Assembly: GCA_964019135.1 (NCBI GenBank) | Contig: OZ025249.1 | Location: 15,463,088 to 15,527,087 of the forward strand | Direction of reading: 5' to 3' | DNA: 64,000 nt | Source: Arenicola marina | Lineage: Eukaryota; Annelida; Polychaeta; Arenicolidae | Shown here: positions 41,901-50,600 of the stretch, piece by piece | How the letters are laid out: every line of letters starts with the position of its first letter | Position numbering within the stretch: the first letter of the stretch is position 1 | The notes under the pieces: generated by a model | What the model was told of the DNA's origin: nothing | What the model saw: only the letters and a program-made list of their open reading frames with translations | Databases searched by the model: none | Translations under genes and position numbers: made by a program

Positions 41901-44900
41901 GGCCACGCCGCACGACATAGTGAGGCAGGGTGAGTATGTTAAGGGTGGCCACGCCGCACGACATAGTGAGGCGGGGTGAGTATGTTAAGGGTGGCCACGC
42001 CGCACGACATAGTGAGGCGGGGTGAGTATGTTAAGGGTGGTCACGCCGCACGACATAGTGAGGCGGGGTGAGTATGTTAAGGGTGGTCACGCCGCACGAC
42101 ATAGCGAGGCAGGGTGAGTATGTTAAGGGTGGTCACGCCGCACGACATAGTGAGGCAGGGTGAGTATGTTAAGGGTGGCCACGCCGCACGACATAGTGAG
42201 GCGGGGTGAGTATGTTAAGGGTGGTCACGCCGCACGACATAGTGAGGCGGGGTGAGTATGTTAAGGGTGGCCACGCCGCACGACATAGTGAGGCGGGGTG
42301 AGTATGTTAAGGGTGGCCACGCCGCACGACATAGTGAGGCAGGGTGAGTATGTTAAGGGTGGCCACGCCGCACGACATAGTGAGGCGGGGTGAGTATGTT
42401 AAGGGTGGTCACGCCGCACGACATAGTGAGGCAGGGTGAGTATGTTAAGGGTGGCCACGCCGCACGACATAGTGAGGCGGGGTGAGTATGTTAAGGGTGG
42501 TCACGCCGCACGACATAGTGAGGCAGGGTGAGTATGTTAAGGGTGGCCACGCCGCACGACATAGTGAGGCAGGGTGAGTATGTTACTGTTGCCACGCCGC
42601 ACGACTTAGTGAAGCAGGGTGAGTATGCTAAGGGTGGCCACGCCGCGCGGTCTGTGGTGCGCAGTCTGTGGTGGATCTCTGTCTCTTTACTGCGACCTAA
42701 GCAAACATTAGATGCACTGTTAAAGCCGAGATACTTTGGGAAGGTGCACTGTCGCGATCGGTGTACGAAACATGCGCTCTTTAGGTCCAAATGTTTTTTT
42801 TAAGAACTGGACATATTCTGGGAATGTCCATATCAGGTAACAGTTAGGTATCAACATTCTAGTCTTATACACTACATGTGTTAACTTGTTAACCAGCGTT
42901 TGGTATATTTTACATTGTTAACACTAGCGAATTTGAAGTATTGTTATACAATGGATGATTTTTCCTGCCAGGCAAACGGCCGAACCATGACGTCAGAGGG
43001 CGGTGGGGTATACGTCCTGGACGGGGACTCAGATCACTGCTGGCACAGAAACCAAGTAAGCCCAGAAAGGCACACGCAGTCTGTGGTGGATCTCTGTCTC
43101 TTTACTGCGACCCTATTCACCATATGGCGACGCTGTTCGTCTTTAAATCGATTAATAGAGTGGCCAGCAAAGTACGCGCATAGTACCGCCATCTGGTGAG
43201 CTATTTCGTAGTTAGCTGGTGCAGTGTGCTTCCATTTAGTGGGTCATTTGGTAACAATATATTGTAACGGTGCGACGAGACGATACCGTCTGCTGCAGAC
43301 AGGTTGGACCCAGAATGGAGTCCGACTCAAAAGTTTTCTCAAAAGTGTTTGCGGGGGTGGGGGGGGCTATGGAGGAGGTACGATAGGGGGGATTACGAAT
43401 ACTGATCTCGATATTTGCCCCGCATTTATGCCAAAATTCCAACTGCCAAGCACCTTTTAAAATAACAATTAGGTCGTAAGTTTCTATATCATGCTGTATA
43501 ATGCTGTATTTGCTTATCGATATGCTTTATGTGTTATGTCTGCTATGTATTGTCTTCTGTCGTGTCATATTCTGTCATCATTATAGAATATCCCATTGCC
43601 TGTTATGTAATGTTATGCTTCGCATTCTATCTGTGGTCTATTCGTATATATGCCTACAGATCAATGAATGAATCCTGGGTTGGAATCCGGGCCCCGACAC
43701 CTACCCTGGGGGCACATTTCATCCATTCATCTCTCATCGTCCACCCCGATATGTTCCTTGTCCCAGTTTAGCTCCGCTGTGTGCATAAAAGCAGCCTATA
43801 ACAATATTCGCATATATGCATGCGTTATATCTTTGTCGTACCCCAGCGTTTGCCGACCGCATGGAGGTGTGCTGGGTCGGCTTCTCCATGTACAGCAACA
43901 TACGTCACATGTTCAGCACAGAGACACGCTCGGACCGCGCCAGATCGCTGGACGGCCTACGCACCCTCGCCCTCCTCTGGCTCATCTCCGGAATGACGTG
44001 GGTCTTCTCTATAGTCTACTTCGAGTCGTGGACAACGCGTGAGTTCCATAGACGAACAGACAGTGCGTGAACGCTATAACCCCCCCCCCCCCTTTGATCG
44101 TTTACTGACGGGTTCATTTTGTTGTCGAATCCCAGTAAAAAGTCCTGATTATATGAACAAATATGACACATGATATGTATATATTATTAAATATGTATAT
44201 ATTGTTATTTGAGATAAATTTGTGGTGCGGCACACGTGTTTGGTGACGGCAATCGATCAATAGGCTTGGTGGCCATAGTCGGTCGACATCGACGATTCAT
44301 GGATTCAAATCCATTGCCGATTGATTCATGTTCATTATAATATCCTGTGACTGTACACAAGCAATATCCTAATCCTTGATGAGGTGATAACAAAGCGGTT
44401 CCATCGTGATTTTTAGATTTCTTTTGCCCTGTAGACAATTTACTTCAAGCGGCGACGACGTTCCCCAAGGAATGGAGGTTCATGACAACCTTAGGGGTGT
44501 ATCACTGTCATGATCTTTTCCTTGTTGTCAGGTTAGTGGAGACAAATTGTGGAAATACATGGAATATTTATGAATGTGGGACTGATTTTTTAAACACTGT
44601 AACTGGTCGTTTTTCTAATGTTAGGGCGAACCATTGCTTCTGTAGAGTTCACGTATTGATCACGCTGTATATTTAGTACAATATGATTGACTTCGTGGAA
44701 AGATGGATTCAACTTCAAACTTTATGTCCTCGACCGGATCATGTTCCTTGTAGGTCAGATGTGCTAAATAATTTAACCCGTCCGTCGGATTGACTGTTCG
44801 GCGTCTTTCGAAGTGATGTTGGGTTGCTGTGTGAATCTATCTCCATGTCGCTTATCAATTGCTCCATGCAGTGGCGCAGCCTGTGTGCTGGCCTACTACC

Positions 44901-47310
44901 GGAAGTGGGAAGAAAATGACCGCAAGATGACGGTTTGGTTCTTTTTCCGGTTCTTCCTTAACCGCTACTGGTTGTAAGTGCATTCTAGCCTGTCTTATTT
45001 CATTATAATATTTTTTTACTTTAAATTTCATCGTTAATAATATATCTTACATTATATGAAGAATAGCCAATGTTTGTTTCCCCGTTGGCCACTACTTCAT
45101 GGCATTAGTACATTTCCTTCGTGAATCTCTGACAGCGTGTCGCATACGGTCATAGCAACACCGATATATGATCCACAGCAACATTCATCTATGATTCATA
45201 GCAACAACCGTATATGATCCATAACAACACATATATATGATCCATAGCAACAGCCGTATATGATCCATAGCAACATCCATATATGATCCATAGCAACACC
45301 TATATATGATCCATCCCAACAGCTATATATGATCCATAACAACACCTATATATGATCCATATTAACAACCGTATATGATCCAAGACAACACCTATATATG
45401 ATCCATAGCAACAGCCATATATTTATACATACAGCAGCCGTGTATTAGTCATAGCAATACCAATATTTAATTCAATCTACACTAATAAATCATGCATAGC
45501 AACACATAAATGTGACCCATAGCAACTCAAAACGGACTTAATTGCCGCTTCCTGACAGCTTCATGCCGGGCTTTATGCTGGCGCTGAACCTGTACATGAA
45601 TGGCTACGAGTACCTGGGAGACGGCCCCCTGAACCCTCACGTCAACTCGGACGGCAAGAACTGCGAGACCACGTGGTGGGTTGTCCTCCTGCAGCTCCAA
45701 AACGTGGTCAAGACAGACCAACAGGTAGGAGGAGGAATAGTGGGATCCATTTCAGGGAAACGTCGTTAAATAAATGATTTTTTTTTTTTGAAATACGAAA
45801 ACATTGTATAAATGTAAAACTATCCTGAAGTTATAGGACACGCACATAACTAGACCGTCGTGTTAAATGTTCATCTTTATTGACATCATCACCTGTCTCG
45901 ATCACCACATGTTTAAAAGCCAGGATACATATCTCTATCTCGACAGTGCTTTGGCTGGTCCTGGGGCTTTGCGATGATCTTCCAGCTGAATATAGCCTCC
46001 TTCGCCGTCCTTATACCGCTGATGCTGTGAGTAATTCTCTGTTTGAAACAATGTTTCTGGAATTTAACATTTTGTTTTTTTTAACATTATTTATGAACGA
46101 CTATAATACAAGAATTTTGATTGTGTGTGATATCATTTTAATTATTACCTCACATGGAAGCAGTTTCTGATCAACATACATGGACGTTGTGAAGTCACTT
46201 ATCATCCTACCCATGGTCTGTCACGTGGTTTACGTCTTCTGCTTCCGGTCAGTCGGGGCCGGCCCGATAGCTTTGTGGGTTAGGGCGCTCGCATTGAATG
46301 CTCTGGTCACCTGAGAGCCTAACGGCATGTGGATCGATGGTTCGAGCTGGTTCGCGGGGTCGCAGGATAAAGATCCCATGCCCTTCTTCGCAAAGAGTAG
46401 GGGGTTATTCCCGGGGGCATGGCTCCACTCTCCTTTCCTTCTCCCATCGACGCGATATGACCAAAAGTGGTTAAAGCGTCCTGAACATACAACCAACCAA
46501 CCAATCTGCTTCCGGTCGTCTTGCAGCGTTCCTGTCCTGGGCTATGTCGTCATCGTCGCCTTTTTCATCGTCGGCATTGTGACCTCAGCCATATACAACA
46601 TGAAAGCGTGAGTAAAACATGTCATCCGTTAGCTTACGTTTGTAATTCTTATGGATAGTGCAACACCAGCGACTAGACAGATTAAGTGGCGCGCACGGTA
46701 GTAATGTAATACGCGTTAGAACGATGGGATGGTATTTAGACATTTCTGATATATGTACGTGTGCCATTTACGTACTGGGAATTTAATAATGGATAATTTA
46801 ACGTTCGCTGTCCATTTTTAGACGCCAGAATGCATAACAATTTGTATATTTATAAGTATATATAATATAATTAGGGCTTTATTTATAACTATGGTTATAA
46901 ATAAAACCTTATGTTATCTATACTTATAAATATATAAATAGTCATGCGTTCTGACAATTATCTATACTGTTTTATTTATAGATATAGTTAGTATTATTAT
47001 ATAGGTTTTATTTATGACCATATATACTAGTTTATAATGTAATTTTCCTTCAGACATGCGTCCTCAGCGTAATAATATTTTGTAAAAGGGAGCAACTTTC
47101 ACGTGAATGTCGGACACACTAGTACGCGATGATTACATATCATAACGTGTTGGTGTATGCTTCCCTTTCGCGACCGACAGGAGGGAGGGGGAGGCTGGCT
47201 GGTACATAGATGTGCTGCAAGCCCCCTGGTGTAACGCCGGACAGTACGCTATCGGGCTCGCCCTCGGCGTCCTGCTCCACAAAAAGAAGGGCAAGGCCAA
47301 GATGCACCCG
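38288..47310 (+). CDS. nrf-6-like (nose resistant to fluoxetine) multipass acyltransferase, 5' part, 3' end beyond window
   Basis: Predicted membrane protein of the NRF/acyltransferase-3 family (C. elegans nrf-6/ndg-4, Drosophila drop dead), thought to move acyl groups or lipids across membranes. Exons 38288-38972, 39853-40028, 40288-40378, 41270-41378, 41802-41929, (42972-43055, uncertain), 43847-44038, 44435-44531, 44872-44973, 45559-45724, 45947-46026, 46527-46607 and 47181-47310 join in phase without a stop. They give 679 codons without exon 6. A signal peptide is followed by the extracellular NRF domain (GYEGCARDY, HWVGTQEEC, GMCFPDTC), a membrane segment (GLTFAIVGVVIVAT), then family landmarks FSMYSN, LDGLRTLALLW, LFLVVSG, YLGDGPLNP and CFGWSW. 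The usual GH after the first catalytic-helix motif reads GM (Met at ~446), suggesting lost or altered catalysis. At least the last two or three helices are missing beyond base 64000. Confidence 0.88.
39111..39392 (+). mobile_element. tRNA-derived SINE, copy C, with 11-bp target-site duplication
   Basis: Element 39122-39381 with A-box TAGCTCAGTGGGCTAG, B-box GGTTCGAGCCC and a tail AACCAATCAACCAAC. Flanked by CTTTAATCGTG at 39111-39121 and 39382-39392. Lies in intron 1 of the nrf-6-like gene, sense orientation. Confidence 0.93.
39530..39690 (-). repeat. dispersed repeat, copy 2 (inverse of 36683-36870)
   Basis: Shares CAGTCTCGGAATTTG, GGGTCAATGTCGA and GTGTCGCCATTTA with the reverse complement of the intergenic copy. 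In intron 1 of the nrf-6-like gene. Confidence 0.6.
39853..40028 (+). CDS. nrf-6-like exon 2 (residues 229-287)
   Basis: 176 nt, phase 1 in and 0 out. Encodes LDSHGATPPTGVLAGKPHWV and GTQEECSKS, the classic NRF-domain pattern (LDASGKPPSG...W.G.YDECL). Confidence 0.92.
40288..40378 (+). CDS. nrf-6-like exon 3 (residues 288-318)
   Basis: 91 nt, phase 0 in and 1 out; acceptor TATTTCAG, donor GAAG|GTAGGA. Encodes PLQFGMCFPDTCTKENISYY, the family's LGLCVPSSCS-type Cys pair. Too short to appear as a long ORF. Confidence 0.88.
40379..41269 (+). other. nrf-6-like intron 3
   Basis: 891 bp, no exon. A stretch from 40457 (GGGGCGGTATTCCTCAAAAT, then GCACGAAAAGTGC) loosely resembles the end of the 31070 MITE-like element, but a matching far end is not seen. 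Confidence 0.45.
41270..41378 (+). CDS. nrf-6-like exon 4 (residues 318-354)
   Basis: 109 nt, phase 1 in and 2 out; acceptor TTGTTGCAG, donor TT|GTGAGT. Encodes RRNITNVYCGLGPDISTDIY, the segment leading to the first transmembrane helix. Confidence 0.82.
41379..41801 (+). other. nrf-6-like intron 4
   Basis: 423 bp. It contains an open stretch that runs through the splice donor (41379-41675), but that frame is out of phase with the following exon and has no family similarity. Confidence 0.5.
41802..41929 (+). CDS. nrf-6-like exon 5 (residues 354-397), first transmembrane helix
   Basis: 128 nt, phase 2 in and 1 out; acceptor CTACACAG. Encodes FGLTFAIVGVVIVATCYDGW, then a basic tail (RQIRKRVATPHDIVRQ). 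The last ~34 nt and the donor G|GTGAGTATGTTA are the first unit of the minisatellite that follows. Confidence 0.9.
41894..42640 (+). repeat. 46-bp minisatellite made from the exon 5 end and its 5' splice site, about 16 copies
   Basis: Each unit consists of GGTGGCCACGCCGCACGACA, TAGTGAGGCRG and GGTGAGTATGTTA. The first unit is the real coding exon end plus donor; ~15 more follow in intron 5 with GTGAGT every 46 bp from 41930 to 42619. Copies differ at only two or three sites (GGCCACG/GGTCACG, GCAGG/GCGGG). Use of any later donor would add 46n nt and shift the frame, because TGA lies in the shifted frame. Confidence 0.95.
42660..43112 (+). repeat. 38-bp direct repeat flanking the candidate exon 6
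   Basis: An identical 38-bp sequence beginning CGCAGTCTGTGGTGGATCTC occurs at 42660-42697 and 43075-43112. The first copy sits just after the 46-bp array; the second starts 19 bp downstream of the candidate exon 6 donor. Confidence 0.9.
42972..43055 (+). CDS. nrf-6-like candidate exon 6 (28 codons, symmetric, possibly optional)
   Basis: 84 nt between CTGCCAG and GTAAGC. With the phase-1 join it reads GKRPNHDVRGRWGIRPGRGL, basic and stop-free, in the cytoplasmic loop after the first helix, where the family is variable. Exon 5 also splices to exon 7 in phase without it, so it may be a cassette exon or no exon at all. Confidence 0.4.
43113..43667 (+). other. nrf-6-like intron 6, unique part
   Basis: No gene. 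Contains a minus-strand CTCF-like motif (43185-43199) and a G-rich run (43352-43395). Confidence 0.45.
43668..43800 (+). mobile_element. second SINE-like family, copy 3 (tail part)
   Basis: B-box-like GGGTTGGAATCC followed by ACATTTCATCCATTCATC, GATATGTTCCTTGTCCCA and GTGTGCATAAAAGCAGCC. Layout parallels 8600-8722. Ends immediately before the exon 7 acceptor region. Confidence 0.4.
43847..44038 (+). CDS. nrf-6-like exon 7: FSMYSN motif and first catalytic-domain helix
   Basis: 192 nt, phase 1 both sides. Encodes VCWVGFSMYSNIRHMFSTET and SLDGLRTLALLWLISGMTW. Family members read FSLYTN...LxGxRxxSMxWVxxGH; here the histidine position is Met (ATG 43993-43995). Confidence 0.92.
44435..44531 (+). 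CDS. nrf-6-like exon 8 (residues 461-493)
   Basis: 97 nt, phase 1 in and 2 out; acceptor CCTGTAG, donor GTCAG|GTTAGT. Encodes EWRFMTTLGVYHCHDLFLVV, corresponding to the family's ...VDTFFFLSG stretch. Intron 7 before it (44039-44434) holds a tRNA-like SINE fragment at about 44262-44330 (GGATTCAAATCC). Confidence 0.82.
44872..44973 (+). CDS. nrf-6-like exon 9 (residues 493-527)
   Basis: 102 nt, phase 2 both sides. Encodes SGAACVLAYYRKWEENDRKM and TVWFFFRFFLNRYW, matching the SGFLVAY...RYxR region of the family. Confidence 0.9.
45149..45510. repeat. ~24-bp minisatellite (intron 9), about 15 copies
   Basis: Repeats of TATATATGATCCATAGCAACA with small length variation; AT-rich. In intron 9 (44974-45558), ending ~50 bp before the exon 10 acceptor. 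Confidence 0.85.
45559..45724 (+). CDS. nrf-6-like exon 10 (residues 527-582)
   Basis: 166 nt, phase 2 in and 0 out. Encodes FMPGFMLALNLYMNGYEYLG, GDGPLNPHV and CETTWWVVLLQLQNVV: the family's YLGSGPLW...C..NWWTNLLYINN block. Confidence 0.93.
45947..46026 (+). CDS. nrf-6-like exon 11 (residues 583-609)
   Basis: 80 nt, phase 0 in and 2 out. Encodes CFGWSWGFAMIFQLNIASFA. The family usually reads C.GW.WYLANDMQF; the Asn-Asp pair is not kept here, another sign of divergence. Confidence 0.9.
46238..46517 (+). mobile_element. tRNA-derived SINE, copy D, with 13-bp target-site duplication next to a splice acceptor
   Basis: Element 46251-46504: GATAGCTTTGTGGGTTAG head with the B-box decayed (GGTTCGAGCTGG), body GGATAAAGATCCC and GGGGTTATTCCC, tail ACCAACCAACCAA. 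Flanked by TCTGCTTCCGGTC at 46238-46250 and 46505-46517. Only 9 bp of intron separate the second duplication from exon 12. Confidence 0.93.
46527..46607 (+). CDS. nrf-6-like exon 12 (residues 609-636), transmembrane helix
   Basis: 81 nt, phase 2 both sides; acceptor GTCTTGCAG, donor GC|GTGAGT. Encodes VPVLGYVVIVAFFIVGIVTS, a membrane helix. Confidence 0.9.
46818..46962. repeat. AT-rich inverted repeat (hairpin, MITE-like) in intron 12
   Basis: Arms of about 70 bp meet at GTTATAAATAAA with a 4-base loop (TATG). The inner part is near-perfect (46845-46934) and the outer part (CCAGAATGCAT against ATGCGTTCTGA) imperfect. Either a short foldback element or a structured intron segment. Confidence 0.65.
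47181..47310 (+). CDS. nrf-6-like exon 13 (residues 636-679), last exon in window
   Basis: 130 nt, phase 2 in and 0 out. Encodes GWYIDVLQAPWCNAGQYAIG and LALGVLLHKKKGKAKMHP, matching the family's PW.R.GPYLIGMLLGYLLHK helix. Donor CCG|GTAAGG. Confidence 0.92.
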
Positions 47311-47651
47311 GTAAGGCTGGGCATTGTAGCCATTGAGGATTGTTGGGGGGGGGGGGGGTCTGTATCCCAGAGGGGTGGGGCGCTGTCTCAGAAGGACGCG
47401 GGGGGGGGGGAACGGTTAAACAAATCTGATGTGTGTGTTCTTCGGGTGCCCCTGGATGACTGGGGGAGCGGACATTTGTAATGAAAAAAATGTACCCCTT
47501 TAGAGCGGATATTTTAAAACTTACGACCGGGGGAGCAGGAGTGACTGAAAAAGTGCATTGATGGAATGGGTTTGCCTGGGAAAAAAGTAAACCGAGCTGG
47601 TCAACGCCAAAAAAAACCCGCCCCTTCCGAGCGGCGTTTGGCGGTAAAACG
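47311..47651 (+). other. start of nrf-6-like intron 13
   Basis: About 340 bp with long G runs (47344-47358, 47400-47410), then A-rich sequence. No exon. The G runs may form quadruplexes and are error-prone to sequence. Confidence 0.6.
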
Positions 47652-50600
47652 CACCAGGATCACCTGTCTCTGGATGTCCTTACCACTGATATAACAATGT
47701 ATCCCCACCCCCAGGCCGGGATCACCTGTCTCTGGATGTCCTTAATTACCACTGATATAACAATGTATCTCAACCCCCAGGCCGGGATCACCTGTCTCTG
47801 GATATCCTTACCACTGATATAACAATGTATCTCCACCCCCAGGCCGGGATCACCTGTCTGGATGTCCTTACCCCCGATATAACAATGTATCCCCTCCCCC
47901 AGGCCCGGATCACCTGTCTCTGGATGTCCTTACCACTGATATAACAATGTATCCCCACCCCCAGTCGGGGTCACCTGTCACTGGATTTCCTTACCGCTGA
48001 TATAGCAATGTATCCCCACGCCCAGGCCGGGATCACCTGTCTCTGGATGTTCTTACCACTGATATAACAATGTATCCCCACCCCAGGCCGGGATCACCTG
48101 TCTCTGGATGTCCTTACCACTGATCTAACAATGTATCCCCACCCCCAGACCGGGATCACCTGTCTCTGGATGTCCTTACCACTGATATAACAATGTATCC
48201 CCACCCCCAGGCCGGGATCACCTGTCCCTGGATGTCCTTACCACTGATATAACAATGTATCCCCACCCCCAGGCCGGGATCACCTGTCCCTGGATGTCCT
48301 TACCACTGATATAACAATGTATCCCCACCCCCAGGCCGGGATCACCTGTCTCTGGATGTCTTTACCACGGATATAACAATGTATCCCCACCCCCAGGCCG
48401 GGATCACCTGTCCCTGGATGTCCTTACCACTGATATAACAATGTATCCCCACCCCCAGGCTGGGATCACCTGTCTCTGGATGTCCTTACCACTGATGTAA
48501 CAATGTATCTCCACCCCCAGGCCGGGATCACCTGTCCCTGGATGTCCTTATCACTGATATAACAATGTATCCCCACCCCAGGCTGGGATCACCTGTCTCT
48601 GGATGTCCTTACCACTGATGTAACAATGTATCTCCACCCCCAGGCCGGGATCACCTGTCCCTGGATGTCCTTACCACTGATATAACAATGTATCCCCACC
48701 CCCAGGCCGGGATCACCTGTCTCTGGATGTCCTTACCACTGATATAGCAATGTATCCCCACCCCCAGGCCGGGATCACCTGTCTCTGGATGTCCTTACCA
48801 CTGATATAACAATGTATCCTCACCCCCAGGCCGAGATCACCTGTCTCTGGATGTCCTTACCACTGATATAACAATGTCTCCCCTCCCCCAGGCCGGGATC
48901 ACGTGTCTCTGGATGTCCTTACCACTGATATAACAATGTATCTTCACCCCCAGGCCGGGATCACCTGTCTGGATGTCTTTACCACTGATATAACAATGTA
49001 TCCCGACCCCCAGGCCGGGATCACCTGTCTCTGGGTGTCCTTACCACTGATATAACCATGTCTCCCCTCCTCCAGGCCGGGATCACCTGTCTCTGGATGT
49101 CCTTACTACTGATATAACAATGTATCCCCACCCCCAGGCCGGGATCACCTGTCTCTGGATGTCCTTACCACTGATATAACAATGTATCTCCACCCCCAGG
49201 CCGAGATCACCTGTCTCTGGATGTCCTTACCACTGATATAACAATGTATCCCCACCCCCAGGCCGGGATCACCTGTCTCTGGATGTCCTTACCACTGATA
49301 TAACCATGTCTCCCCTCCTCCAGGCCGGGATCACCTGTCTCTGGATGTCCTTACTACTGATATAACAATGTATCCCCACCCCCAGGCCGGGATCACCTGT
49401 CTGGATGTCCTTACCACTGATTTAACAATGTATCCCCACCCCAAGGCCGGGATCACCTGTCTCTGGATGTCCTTACCACTGATATAGCAACGTATCTCCA
49501 CCCCCAGGCCGGGATCACCTGTCTCTGGATGTCCTTACCACTGATATAACAATGTATCCCCACCCCCAGGCCGGGGTCACCTGTCTGTGGATGTCCCTAC
49601 CAATGATATAGCAATGTATTTCCACCTCCAGGCCGGGATCACCTGTCTCTGGATGTCCTTACCACTGATATAGCAATGTATCAACACCCCCAGACCGGGA
49701 TCACCTGTCTGTGGATGTCCTTACCACTGATATAACAATGTATCCCCACCCCCAGACCGGGATCACCTGTCTCTGGATGTCTTTACCACTGATATAACAA
49801 TGTATCCCCACCCCCAGACCGGGATCACCTGTCTCTGGATGTCCTTACCACTGATATAACAATGTATCCCAAGCCCCAGACCGGGATCACCTGTCTCTGG
49901 ATGTCTTTACCACTGATAGGACAATGTATCCCCACCCCCAGGCCGGGATCACCTGTCTCTGGATGTCCTTACCACTGATATAACAATGTATCCCCACCCC
50001 CAGGCTGGGATCACCTGTCTCTGGATGTCCTTACCACTGATAGAACAATGTATCCCCACCCCCAGGCCGGGATCACCTGTCTCTGGATGTCCTTACAACT
50101 GATATAACAATGTATCCCAACCCCCAGACCGGGATCACCTGTCTCTGGATGTCTTTACCACTGATAGGACAATGTATCCCCACCCCCAGGCCGGGATCAC
50201 CTGTCTCTGGATGTCCTTACCACTGATAGAACAATGTATCCCCACCCCCAGGCTGGGATCACCTGTCTCTGGATGTCCTTACCACTGATGTAACAATGTA
50301 TCTCCACCCCCAGGCCGGGATCACCTTTCCCTGGATGTCCTTATCACTGATATAACAATGTATCCCCACCCCAGGCTGGGATCACCTGTCTCTGGATGTC
50401 CTTACCACTGATGTAACAATGTATCTCCACCCCCAGGCCGGGATCACCTGTCCCTGGATGTCCTTACCACTGATATAACAATGTATCCCCACCCCCAGGC
50501 CGGGATCACCTGTCTCTGGATGTCCTTACCACTGATATAGCAATGTATCCCCACCCCCAGGCCGGGATCACCTGTCTCTGGATGTCCTTACCACTGATAT

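Noticed and set aside
16640-46370. Functional tRNA genes at tRNA-like heads (16640, 16940, 37500, 39130, 46260)
   Set aside because: A- and B-boxes are present but acceptor and anticodon stems do not pair, and each is followed by a SINE body and tail.
46230-46504. Minus- and plus-strand frames of 60-94 residues
   Set aside because: They lie within SINE copy D. Similar frames appear at the other SINE copies (2489-2751, 39175-39372).
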